Part shown: piece after piece, positions 26,934 through 34,536 of the stretch
Layout: each line of letters opens with the position of its first letter
How positions within the stretch are numbered: the first letter of the stretch is position 1
From: Actinomycetota bacterium
GTDB taxonomy: Bacteria > Actinomycetota > Thermoleophilia > RBG-16-64-13
NCBI GenBank assembly: GCA_012523095.1
Contig: JAAYJE010000049.1
Location: 1 to 64,000, forward strand
DNA: 64,000 bases
Direction of reading: 5' to 3'
Notes under the pieces: model-generated
Databases searched by the model: none
Seen by the model: only the letters and a program-made list of their open reading frames with translations
What the model was told of the DNA's origin: nothing
Translations under genes and position numbers: made by a program

Positions 26934-27371
26934 TTAGTCGTCCTTCTTCCAAACATCCTTGCTCCAGGGATCATCGTCGGCGTCTTCAGCCGAATCGCCT
27001 CCCCCTGTATCCATATCATCCGAGGCGCCCGCCTCGATGTCCGCCCTCCAGCGCTTGCTACGACTCGTGGATGGGCCCTCCGGAGCGACGGCGCGCGCCT
27101 CGGTGCTGTCCCTGATGATCTCGGCCACAGCACGCCGCGCTATCTTCATGTTGACGCCTTTGGCCACCTCGACGACCACCATGTTCTCTTCCACCCGTTT
27201 CACTGTGCCGTAGATGCCGGAAGCCATGACGATCCGGTCGCCCTTCTTCAGCGCCGAGAGCAGGGCCTGATGGGCACGGCGCTGCCTCTGTTGCGGTCTG
27301 ATCGCCATGAAATAGAAGATGGCGATGAACGCAACCACATAGATGATCAGCATCCAAGATGACCCGGTCAA
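26934..27371 (-). CDS. yajC: Preprotein translocase accessory subunit YajC
   Basis: Small membrane protein of the SecDF-YajC complex. The 145 residues have one N-terminal helix (about 6-24) followed by the diagnostic RPQQRQRR, then the YajC domain (LKKGDRIVMASGIYGTVKRVEENMV). An acidic C-terminal tail of about 40 residues (DMDTGGGDSAEDADDD) is an extension. The TTG start is supported by AAGGAGG 5 nt upstream. Neighbouring secD/secF and tgt/queA match the common bacterial order. Confidence 0.94.
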   Translation of the reverse strand: MTGSSWMLIIYVVAFIAIFYFMAIRPQQRQRRAHQALLSALKKGDRIVMASGIYGTVKRVEENMVVVEVAKGVNMKIARRAVAEIIRDSTEARAVAPEGPSTSRSKRWRADIEAGASDDMDTGGGDSAEDADDDPWSKDVWKKDD

Positions 27372-27391
27372 CCTGTCCTCCTTGGTGAGTC

Positions 27392-27413
27392 CCGCCCGCC
27401 TGTGCGCGGGCGG
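27392..27413 (-). terminator. GC-rich hairpin between tgt and yajC
   Basis: CCGCCCGC and GCGGGCGG (27406-27413 and 27392-27399) form a perfect 8-bp stem with a 6-nt loop, 20 nt upstream of the yajC start and 30 bp past the tgt stop. No T-run follows, so it may be an attenuator or processing hairpin rather than a full terminator. Confidence 0.4.
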
Positions 27414-27443
27414 ACACGGAGTCTTTATTCGCGACCAGCTATC

Positions 27444-28583
27444 TTACCACGCAGTACACTTTTCCCTTCGGAAGGCGGAGAACCCTCCTGCCAGTATCGC
27501 TTCCCGCGCGCGGCGGACGAGTCCTGTGAGGAAGGTCAGGTTGTGCTCCGTGAGCAGCATGAGTCCCAGTATCTCCTTCTGCATCACGAAATGCCGGATG
27601 GCGCCCCTCGAGAACCCCATACAGGCGGTGCAGGGACAGCCTTCCTCGAGCGGCGTGTCTGATGACGCGTGCTCGGCATTACGCAGGTTGAGCCTACCCT
27701 GTTTCGTGAAGGCCGTGCCCATACGCGCCGTGCGTGTAGGAAGCACACAATCGAAGATGTCCACCCCGCGGGCTATGACCTCCACGAGGCCCTCGGGGTC
27801 ACCGATGCCCATGAAGTAACGGAGCCTCTCGGCCGGGAGCAGCGAAGTGGTGAAGGAGGTGGTCTCGAGCATGGCGTCCCGGTCTTCTCCCACGGTGAGT
27901 CCGCCTATCGCATAGCCGGGAAAGCCGATCGCGAGCAGCTGTTCGACACTCTCTCGCCGAAGGCGCTCCACCACTCCTCCTTGGACTATCCCGAGCAGCA
28001 TCTGGGGTCCATCGGCGCCGAGTCCTCCCCTCTCCTGGTGAGCGCTCTTGCAGCGCGCGGCCCACACCGCCGTGCGCTCCACCGCCTTCCCGATCTCCGA
28101 TTCGTCGGCCGAACCGGGAGGACACTGGTCGAAACACATGACAAGGTCTGCACCGAGGGCTGCCTGCTCGGCCATAGCGCGCTCCGGCGTGAACACGTTC
28201 CTGGACCCGTCGTAGATGGAACGGAATTCGACCCCGTCGTCGGCGATGTGTGCAGTGTCCCTGAGGCTGAACACCTGGTACCCGCCGCTGTCGGTCAGTA
28301 TCGGGCCGTCCCATTGCATGAAGCGGTGCAACCCGCCCAATCGCCGCACCGTCTCACTGCCGGGACGCAGAGCGAGGTGATATGTATTGGCGAGGATGAT
28401 CTGAGCGCCCACAGCCCTCAGACGTTCCGGGCTCATGGCCTTGACCGAGCCCTTGGTGCCCACGGGCATGAAGCAGGGAGTCTCCACGACGCCGTGCGGA
28501 GTCTCAAGACGCCCGGCGCGGGCCTCCCCATCCTGAGCCTCCAGCACGAATGGGAAATCGGGGAGCCCATCAACCGTTCGCAC
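27444..28583 (-). CDS. tgt: tRNA-guanine transglycosylase
   Basis: Exchanges G34 for preQ1 in Asp, Asn, His and Tyr tRNAs during queuosine synthesis. The 379 residues contain ILTDSGGYQVFSL, MCFDQC, the GIVQGG nucleotide loop and the zinc site CPCTAC followed by the conserved downstream His. The GTG start overlaps queA by 14 nt with AAGGAGG upstream. It forms a queH-queA-tgt set. Confidence 0.97.
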   Translation of the reverse strand: MRTVDGLPDFPFVLEAQDGEARAGRLETPHGVVETPCFMPVGTKGSVKAMSPERLRAVGAQIILANTYHLALRPGSETVRRLGGLHRFMQWDGPILTDSGGYQVFSLRDTAHIADDGVEFRSIYDGSRNVFTPERAMAEQAALGADLVMCFDQCPPGSADESEIGKAVERTAVWAARCKSAHQERGGLGADGPQMLLGIVQGGVVERLRRESVEQLLAIGFPGYAIGGLTVGEDRDAMLETTSFTTSLLPAERLRYFMGIGDPEGLVEVIARGVDIFDCVLPTRTARMGTAFTKQGRLNLRNAEHASSDTPLEEGCPCTACMGFSRGAIRHFVMQKEILGLMLLTEHNLTFLTGLVRRAREAILAGGFSAFRREKCTAW

Positions 28584-29637
28584 CGGCGCCTCCTTGGAGC
28601 TTCTCGATCAGCATGGCATCACCGAAACTGAAGAAACGGTACCGCATAGCCACGGCTTCCGCGTAGGCCTCGCGCAGTCGCCCGACCCCGGCGAAAGCCA
28701 TGGTCAGAGCGAGAACAGTGCTGCGCGGCAGATGAAGGTTGGTGAGCAGGACGTCGACTGCGCGGAACACATGCCCGGGGGTGATGAGAATATCGGTCTC
28801 TCCCCAGATGGGCTCTCCCGGCGTTGAAGAGTCTAGTGCCCCGTTCCCTGCCAGGGTTTCCAAGACCCGGGTGACCGTCGTGCCCACTGCGACTATTCGT
28901 CCGCGCGAGACGAGAGTGTCACGTATGGTCTCCAGAGCCTGCGCCCCCACATAGTACCTCTCTCGGTGGATATGGTGCGCCTCGACGATCTCTTCGTGGA
29001 TGGGTAGGAAGGTGTCTAGACCGACGTGCAACGTCACGCAGGCCGACCGGACTCCGGCCTGCCTCAGGACCTCCAACAGCTCGGAAGTGAAATGCAGGCC
29101 GGCCGTCGGGGCGGCCGCGGACCCCGGCCGTGAGGCGAACACGGTCTGATACGAAGCCGGGTCATCCGGATAGGTGTGGATATAAGGAGGCAGAGGCAGC
29201 CTCCCCTGCTTCTCCATGATGTCGATCATGGAACGCTCGGACGGGCCCTCGACCACCCAACGCCCCTGCCCGAGCGCGGCTCGGAGGGTCAGCCGAGAAC
29301 CATCGGCCAGCTCCAGCTCCTCTCCGGCGCGCAGGCGACGGGATGGGTGGGCAAGGATCTCCCACGAACGCCCGGTCTCTTCACACGGCCTCAAGAACAA
29401 CGCTTCGATGAGGCCACCGGTGAGCCTCCGGGCTTCAACCCTGGCCGCCAACACGCGCGAATCGTTGAGTACGAGGGTGTCGCCCGGTCGCAGCAGATCA
29501 GGAAGGTCTGAGAACACGAGATGCTCTCTCCTCCCGTCTGCGGCCAGAGACATGAGCCGGCAGGAATCCCGGGGGTCGGTCGGTTCCTGAGCGATCAAGT
29601 TCTGCGGGATGTGGAAATCGAGTTCCTCTAGACGCAT
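28570..29637 (-). CDS. queA: S-adenosylmethionine:tRNA ribosyltransferase-isomerase QueA
   Basis: Transfers and isomerises the ribosyl moiety of AdoMet onto preQ1-tRNA, giving epoxyqueuosine. The 355 residues have normal length, with the family patterns RDSCRLM, SRVLAAR, PTAGLHFT and HVGLDTF, ending in YAEAVAMRYRFFSFGDAM. ATG start. It follows queH by 36 bp and overlaps tgt, so the three queuosine genes are very probably co-expressed. Confidence 0.97.
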   Translation of the reverse strand: MRLEELDFHIPQNLIAQEPTDPRDSCRLMSLAADGRREHLVFSDLPDLLRPGDTLVLNDSRVLAARVEARRLTGGLIEALFLRPCEETGRSWEILAHPSRRLRAGEELELADGSRLTLRAALGQGRWVVEGPSERSMIDIMEKQGRLPLPPYIHTYPDDPASYQTVFASRPGSAAAPTAGLHFTSELLEVLRQAGVRSACVTLHVGLDTFLPIHEEIVEAHHIHRERYYVGAQALETIRDTLVSRGRIVAVGTTVTRVLETLAGNGALDSSTPGEPIWGETDILITPGHVFRAVDVLLTNLHLPRSTVLALTMAFAGVGRLREAYAEAVAMRYRFFSFGDAMLIEKLQGGAGANG

Positions 29638-29673
29638 GGCGACCGCAGGGCGACGGGTGTAGAGCCGCCCGCC

Positions 29674-30207
29674 TCAAGACCCACGGTATCTCTCCCACTC
29701 CGACACCAGGCATCCGCAGTACTTCTGGCGATAGATCCCCCACTCCCTGCTGAGCCGGCGCGATTCTCTGTACAGAGGCCGGAGGTCTTCGTAGGCGAAC
29801 TCCACCCCATGACGTTCTGCGGCTTGGGCACCCTCGGTCGCGATGGCCTCATGGTCCTGCCAGGGACTGATGGCCAGGGTGGTGGAGAACGCGTCGCAAT
29901 CCAGCGCAACGGCTTCGCGGGCCGTCCGCTCGAGTCGCAGACCGATGCACCGACTGCACCGCGTCCCGGCCTCTCCCGCCACCGAGCCGAACCAGACCTC
30001 GGGGTCGTACGCCTCGTCGGTGACCAGCTCCACCCTACTCATATCGGCCACCTCGTGGGCCCCGGTGAGCCGTCGGCGGTATTCGAGCAGCGGATGGATA
30101 TTGGGGTTGAAGAACAGCCCCACCGGATCGACGCCTCTCTGTCTCCAGAAAGGGATCGTGGCACTCGCGCAGGGACCGCAGCACACATGGAGCATGAGTC
30201 TCGTCAT
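29674..30207 (-). CDS. queH: Epoxyqueuosine reductase QueH
   Basis: Converts epoxyqueuosine to queuosine in tRNA; the cobalamin-independent alternative to QueG. The roughly 177-residue protein carries the N-terminal HVCCGPC, the middle CSRCIGLRLERTA, and the C-terminal KYCGCL, i.e. the Fe-S and disulfide cysteines of the family (old DUF208). The start was set at ATG 30207 from the family beginning (MTRLMLHVCCGPC); a GTG six codons upstream lies on the ribosome site itself. It follows the ruvB stop directly. Confidence 0.95.
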   Translation of the reverse strand: MTRLMLHVCCGPCASATIPFWRQRGVDPVGLFFNPNIHPLLEYRRRLTGAHEVADMSRVELVTDEAYDPEVWFGSVAGEAGTRCSRCIGLRLERTAREAVALDCDAFSTTLAISPWQDHEAIATEGAQAAERHGVEFAYEDLRPLYRESRRLSREWGIYRQKYCGCLVSEWERYRGS

Positions 30208-30229
30208 CGCCGCAACCCACTCCACTCCT

Positions 30230-31270
30230 TCAGTTGAACAGTGTGTCGGGAGGTGCCGGCCGCGTAGCTGCCGGCGGCGTCACCCCGCAGTGCTCGTATC
30301 CCAACCGTGTAAGCACCCGCCCGCGCGGAGTACGCATCAGGAAGCCACGCTGCAACAGAAACGGTTCGTATACGTCCTCGATGGTGTCCGCCTCCTCACC
30401 GATGGCCACGGCGAGTGTCGAAAGCCCGACCGGACCGCCGTCGAACTTATGGAGGATGAGATTCAAGATCTCGCGATCGACTCTGTCGAGCCCTTCATCG
30501 TCAACCTCGAAGAGCCGCAGAGCCTCCAGAGCGATCGACCTGGAGATGCGTCCCTCATGACGGACCTGCGCATAGTCGCGCACCCGCCTGAGCAGACGGT
30601 TGGCGATACGGGGAGTGCCGCGCGACCGCAGGGCCAACTCCTGTGCCCCCTCGTCGTCTAGGCCCACAGAGAGGATCTCGGCCGACCGCCGCACGATCAG
30701 CGCCAAGTCGTCCACGGAGTAGTAGTCGAGTCGATGCGAGAAACCGAAACGATCGCGAAGCGGAGTGGTGATGAGCCCGCTGCGCGTGGTCGCGCCGATG
30801 AGGGTGAAATGCTCCGCCGGCAGGCGGATGGTGCGGGCACTCGGCCCCTGCCCTATGACGATATCGATCTCGAAGTCCTCCATCGCCGGATACAGGATCT
30901 CCTCGATGGAGCGGTTGAGTCGATGGATCTCGTCGATAAAAAGCACGTCGCCTTCCTGGAGATGGGTGAGGATGGCGGCCATGTCGGCCTTGCGCTCCAG
31001 GGCCGGGCCCGATGTGGTGACGATGTTCACCCTCATCTCTAGGGCGATGATGTTGGCGAGTGTCGTCTTGCCTAACCCCGGAGGGCCGGCGAGGAGTACG
31101 TGATCGAGCGGCTCGCCACGGGAGGTGGCTGCTTCTATGAATATCTGCAGCTGTTCACGGAGGACGGGCTGCCCCACGAAAGTCGCGAGCGAACGGGGTC
31201 GCAACGTGCGTTCGAGCTCCTGCTCGAGGGGTACCTCCTCCGGGTCTGCCAGTCTATCTTCGTCGCTCAT
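30230..31270 (-). CDS. ruvB: Holliday junction branch migration helicase RuvB
   Basis: AAA+ motor that drives branch migration with RuvA. The 346 residues have Walker [10 protein letters not shown], Walker B DEIHR, GATTRSG, and the C-terminal winged helix ([15 protein letters not shown]). ATG start, 33 bp after ruvA. Part of yebC-ruvC-ruvA-ruvB. Confidence 0.98.
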   Translation of the reverse strand: MSDEDRLADPEEVPLEQELERTLRPRSLATFVGQPVLREQLQIFIEAATSRGEPLDHVLLAGPPGLGKTTLANIIALEMRVNIVTTSGPALERKADMAAILTHLQEGDVLFIDEIHRLNRSIEEILYPAMEDFEIDIVIGQGPSARTIRLPAEHFTLIGATTRSGLITTPLRDRFGFSHRLDYYSVDDLALIVRRSAEILSVGLDDEGAQELALRSRGTPRIANRLLRRVRDYAQVRHEGRISRSIALEALRLFEVDDEGLDRVDREILNLILHKFDGGPVGLSTLAVAIGEEADTIEDVYEPFLLQRGFLMRTPRGRVLTRLGYEHCGVTPPAATRPAPPDTLFN

Positions 31271-31303
31271 CGCACTCTAATCTCTGCGTGTGTCATAGAC
31301 AGA

Positions 31304-31894
31304 TCACACGCGTTTGGTCAAAGCTTCGCGTATCAGTTCCTCCACCGGAAGCTCAGCGTCGAGAGGACTCAGCAGCTTGTCGGCCTCAAGGACGCTATAG
31401 CCGAGCTCCACAAGCGCTGCCCTCGCCAGCGGTATCGAGCCCGCCTCTGTTGTGGCCCCGCCGGCCGTCTCCGACCCTCCGACCAGGTCGACGTCACCCA
31501 TCTTCTCCCGCAGCTCAAGAATCAGGCGCTCAGCCGTCTTCTTCCCGATGCCGGGCACCGATGCGAACAGAGCCACATCGCCGGTTGCAAGTGCCTTCCT
31601 CAGGTCGCGAGCCCGCCTGCAGGAGAGAGCCGCCAAGGCGATCTTGGGTCCGATCTTACTGACCCCCAGGAACTGCCGGAACAGCTCGCGCTCCTCCTCG
31701 GTGGAGAAACCGTACAGTTGTAGGACGTCTTCTCGTACGTGCAGGTGGGTGAAAAGCAGCGTCTGCTCCCCTACGGCGGCGACGTCGCTCAGGGTGACGG
31801 CCGACACATCCAGTAGGAAGCCCACGCCTCCGACGTCGACGACCACGTGGTCGGCCGTCTTTGCCGCCACCGTACCTGTGATGCGCTCGATCAT
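31304..31894 (-). CDS. ruvA: Holliday junction-binding protein RuvA
   Basis: Tetrameric protein that clamps the four-way junction and loads RuvB. The 196 residues contain the N-terminal OB fold (MIERITGTVAAKT), two helix-hairpin-helix motifs (GVSKIGPKIALAAL and SVPGIGKKTAERLI) and a C-terminal RuvB-binding domain. The ATG overlaps the ruvC stop by 4 nt (ATGA). Confidence 0.97.
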   Translation of the reverse strand: MIERITGTVAAKTADHVVVDVGGVGFLLDVSAVTLSDVAAVGEQTLLFTHLHVREDVLQLYGFSTEEERELFRQFLGVSKIGPKIALAALSCRRARDLRKALATGDVALFASVPGIGKKTAERLILELREKMGDVDLVGGSETAGGATTEAGSIPLARAALVELGYSVLEADKLLSPLDAELPVEELIREALTKRV

Positions 31895-32436
31895 CGAGGC
31901 CTTCGTCGCTCAGCCGTAGCAGCCTGACTCCGAGCGATCCTCTCCAGGACCCCGGAGCTGTTGGCATGACAGATGGCTACTCCCAGTGCATCGGCAGCAT
32001 GGTCGGGCCGCGGCGTCTCCGCCATTCCCAACAACACGCGGACCATCTCCATCACCTGCTTCTTGTCGGCCTTTCCATACCCCACCACAGCCTGCTTGAC
32101 CTGCTGTGGCGTATACTCGTACACCTGACAGCCCACCTGCGAACAGGCGAGTAGTGTCACACCCCGCGCCTGTCCCACTGCGAGGGCCGTGCGGGCGTTT
32201 GCATTGAAGAAGAGCGCCTCGATGGCCGTCGCGACCGGTCGGTGCCGCTTCAGGACCTCTCCTACGTCGCTGTAGATCTGCTCAAGCCTGCGTTCGAGCG
32301 CAAGCCCCGCAGCCGTCTCGACCACTCCATATTCCATGACCCGAAACCGGTTTCCCACCACCGATATCACGCCGAAGCCCGTGGAGGCCGTTCCGGGGTC
32401 CAGCCCCAAGATCACTCGGCCTTCCACCCCGCTCAT
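31891..32436 (-). CDS. ruvC: Crossover junction endodeoxyribonuclease RuvC
   Basis: Dimeric resolvase that cuts Holliday junctions. The 181 residues carry the acidic active site: Asp in ILGLDPGTASTGFG, Glu in AIEALFF, and the Asp pair in DHAADALGVA. ATG start 16 bp after yebC. Confidence 0.97.
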   Translation of the reverse strand: MSGVEGRVILGLDPGTASTGFGVISVVGNRFRVMEYGVVETAAGLALERRLEQIYSDVGEVLKRHRPVATAIEALFFNANARTALAVGQARGVTLLACSQVGCQVYEYTPQQVKQAVVGYGKADKKQVMEMVRVLLGMAETPRPDHAADALGVAICHANSSGVLERIARSQAATAERRRPR

Positions 32437-32452
32437 GAAGATGAGGCCGTCA

Positions 32453-33205
32453 TCACTCGGCCAGCGCTTGCATTACATCGTCGGGGATATCGAAGTTGGC
32501 ATAGACCTCTTGCACGTCGTCGTTGTCCTCCAATGCGTCCAGCAGCCTGAGGGTCTTGCGGGCGTCGGCCTCGTCAAGCGCCACCGTGTTCTTAGGAATC
32601 ATCGTGAGTTCGGCCGACGTATAGGCTATCCCCGCTTCCTCCAAGCTCTTGCGTAAACTCATGAAATCGGCCACATCGCACCTGACCTCGTACATGTCGT
32701 CCTCAGCCAAGACATCCTCCGCTCCGGCGTCGATGACGGCCATCATCAACTCGTCCTCGTCCTGCTCCGCGGCATCGACGAAGACGACCCCCTTACGCTC
32801 GAAGATCCATCCCACCGACCCGTCGGTGCCCAGCTTGCCGCCCACCCGGTCGAACGCGAAGCGGATATCTGCGGCGGTGCGGTTCTTGTTGTCGGTGAGA
32901 GCCGTGACGTACACGGCCACCCCGTTCGGGCCGTAACCTTCGTACGTGAGATGCTGGAACGCTTCCGCGTCCGCCCCCTCCCCAGTGCCTTTCTTGATGG
33001 CCCGGTCGATGTTGTCGTAGGGCATGTTCGCGTCTTTGGCCTTGACAATGGCCTGGGCCAGCGTCGCGTTGTGATCGGGATCCCCGCCGCCTTCACGCGC
33101 AGCCACCGTGATGGCCCGGGCCAACTTGCCGAAGAGTTTGCCCCTCTTCGCGTCGACCAATGCCTTCTTGTGCTTGATCCCTGCCCACTTTGAATGCCCC
33201 GCCAT
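32453..33205 (-). CDS. yebC: YebC/PmpR-family transcription/translation regulator
   Basis: Conserved 250-residue TACO1/YebC protein, recently linked to relief of ribosome stalling and earlier described as a DNA-binding regulator. It begins MAGHSKWAGIKHKK as the family does and contains GGDPDHNATLAQAI and GPNGVAVYVTALTDNKNRT. ATG start. It heads the ruvCAB-queuosine-sec gene series and has its own promoter. Confidence 0.96.
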   Translation of the reverse strand: MAGHSKWAGIKHKKALVDAKRGKLFGKLARAITVAAREGGGDPDHNATLAQAIVKAKDANMPYDNIDRAIKKGTGEGADAEAFQHLTYEGYGPNGVAVYVTALTDNKNRTAADIRFAFDRVGGKLGTDGSVGWIFERKGVVFVDAAEQDEDELMMAVIDAGAEDVLAEDDMYEVRCDVADFMSLRKSLEEAGIAYTSAELTMIPKNTVALDEADARKTLRLLDALEDNDDVQEVYANFDIPDDVMQALAE

Positions 33206-33260
33206 GTCACAGACCTCCGCTCGAGCACCGGTGTGGTGTCATGGATTCCGCCTGCTCTTG

Positions 33261-33289
33261 AGTTTAGCCGAGGCCCCGGACGCCTTCAA
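33261..33289 (-). promoter_or_regulatory. Promoter of yebC-ruvC-ruvA-ruvB operon
   Basis: On the minus strand TTGAAG (33289-33284) and TAAACT (33266-33261) are spaced by 17 nt. Initiation near 33253 would give a leader of about 48 nt. A GGACGC/GCGTCC hairpin overlaps the -35 region and may also serve the end of the upstream regulator gene. Confidence 0.6.
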
Positions 33290-33312
33290 CGCGTCCGCCG
33301 TTGTGAAACCCT

Positions 33313-34206
33313 TCAGCGCAGCCAGCCCGACTCCGCCGCTTTGTCACGGACCGCCCTCACCCGCGCATCGTAGAGGTCCCGATCCCGGCTGTAGACGGCG
33401 GCCGCCAACGCGCTCACCAAGCTGATAGGCCCCACCAGCGAATGTGCGAAGAAGGTGGAATCGATGTCGGCGTACAAAGTCACCGTCCCCTTATCGGCCA
33501 GTTCGGATAAGGAGTTGTCGGTGACGACTATAACGTCCGCGTTCTGCGCGGCCGCCTTCTCTGCGAACGAGATGGTCACGGAATGGGCCCTGCGGAACCC
33601 TACTGCCATCAATACATCACCCGGTCCGAGACGTGCAAGTCTCGCCACGTTCGATTCCGTGCTGTCGGTCACCGCCAGACAGGGGATCCCCAGCAACTCG
33701 AAGACATATGACGCGTGCTGCGCCACTACTGAAGCCTCGTGGAGACCCACCACCAGCACCGTTCCGGCCTCGGCCAGCATGTGTACGGCCCGGTTGAAGC
33801 GCTCCAGGCTGTTCTTGCTGATGGTCTCCTCCAGGCTGAGACCGTCGGTGCGCAGCGACCTAGTGAGAACATCCTCCTCTATGGAGAATCCCAGCTGATC
33901 CTCGTGCACCACCGGCCGGGCGGTCGCTCCCAATCTGTACTCGTCGCGCGCCGCCTTCTGTAGCTCCGGATAGCCGTTGAAGCCGAGCGATTGGGCGAAG
34001 CGCACCACCGTGGAGCTCGAGGTGTTGCCCTTCCGCCCCAACTCCTCCGCGCTCAAATAGCCCACTTCTTCGAGGTGGTCGATGATGTAGCGCGCAATGG
34101 CCTTCTGGGATCGCGAGAACCCCTCAAAGCCATCCCGCAAGAGATCACTTACCCGCCGTGGTCTGGCGTCGTCCAACGTCCCTCCAGCAACAGATGAGAG
34201 TTGCAT
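33313..34206 (-). CDS. RpiR/MurR-family transcriptional regulator (HTH + SIS domain)
   Basis: Sugar-phosphate-sensing regulator. The 297 residues have an N-terminal HTH_6 domain (about 18-95; ELGRKGNTSSSTVVRFAQSLGFNGYPELQ) and a C-terminal SIS phosphosugar-binding domain (about 130-265; VLVVGLHEASVVAQH). The effector cannot be deduced because no sugar gene is adjacent. A TATAAT box ends 7 nt before the ATG, so the mRNA is predicted to be nearly leaderless. Autoregulation through the adjacent inverted repeat is inferred. Confidence 0.9.
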   Translation of the reverse strand: MQLSSVAGGTLDDARPRRVSDLLRDGFEGFSRSQKAIARYIIDHLEEVGYLSAEELGRKGNTSSSTVVRFAQSLGFNGYPELQKAARDEYRLGATARPVVHEDQLGFSIEEDVLTRSLRTDGLSLEETISKNSLERFNRAVHMLAEAGTVLVVGLHEASVVAQHASYVFELLGIPCLAVTDSTESNVARLARLGPGDVLMAVGFRRAHSVTISFAEKAAAQNADVIVVTDNSLSELADKGTVTLYADIDSTFFAHSLVGPISLVSALAAAVYSRDRDLYDARVRAVRDKAAESGWLR

Positions 34207-34213
34207 GCACTAA

Positions 34214-34231
34214 ATTATACAACAATCGTTG
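34214..34231 (-). promoter_or_regulatory. Promoter and possible operator of the RpiR-family gene
   Basis: A perfect TATAAT (34219-34214, minus strand) lies 7 nt before the ATG. Directly upstream is the inverted repeat CAAC-GATT-GTTG (34231-34220), a candidate operator placed between -35 and -10. No consensus -35 is visible, which suits a regulated promoter. Confidence 0.5.
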
Positions 34232-34305
34232 CAGGCCTCCTCCACCCTTCATCGGAGGATGAGGCTTGAATCTGAAGCGGCCGACCTCTGGAGGGCCCTG
34301 AGACG

Positions 34306-34335
34306 CGTTCGGCGGCCCCGGGGGGCCGCCGAACG
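34306..34335 (-). terminator. Perfect 12-bp GC-rich hairpin after rubredoxin
   Basis: CGTTCGGCGGCC (34306-34317) and GGCCGCCGAACG (34324-34335) form a perfect 12-bp stem with a 6-nt loop, 32 bp past the rubredoxin stop. There is no T-run, but stem strength and position suggest it ends the EF-G-like/rubredoxin transcript. Confidence 0.55.
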
Positions 34336-34367
34336 ACGGGCTTCACTTGTACGGAAGTCTTGACTTC

Positions 34368-34535
34368 CTATTCGTCCTCCACCTTCTCGAACTCCTCCAC
34401 TCCCACCCCACAGTCGGGACAGACCCAGTCTTCGGGCAGGTCCTCGAAAGCCGTGCCCGGGGGTACTCCCTGGGTGGGATCTCCCACGGCCGGGTCGTAG
34501 ACGTAGTCGCAGACCAAACAGATCCATTTGTCCAT
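34368..34535 (-). CDS. Rubredoxin
   Basis: A 55-residue one-iron electron carrier typical of anaerobes and microaerophiles. It has the two knuckles [10 protein letters not shown] (Cys6, Cys9) and CPDCG (Cys39, Cys42) and the usual core [21 protein letters not shown]. Electron partners could include reductases of oxygen or superoxide detoxification; none adjoins. The ATG begins one base after the stop of the EF-G-like gene, so it is translated from the same mRNA. Longer open frames across this stretch in other phases are not genes. Confidence 0.95.
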   Translation of the reverse strand: MDKWICLVCDYVYDPAVGDPTQGVPPGTAFEDLPEDWVCPDCGVGVEEFEKVEDE

Positions 34536-34536
34536 A

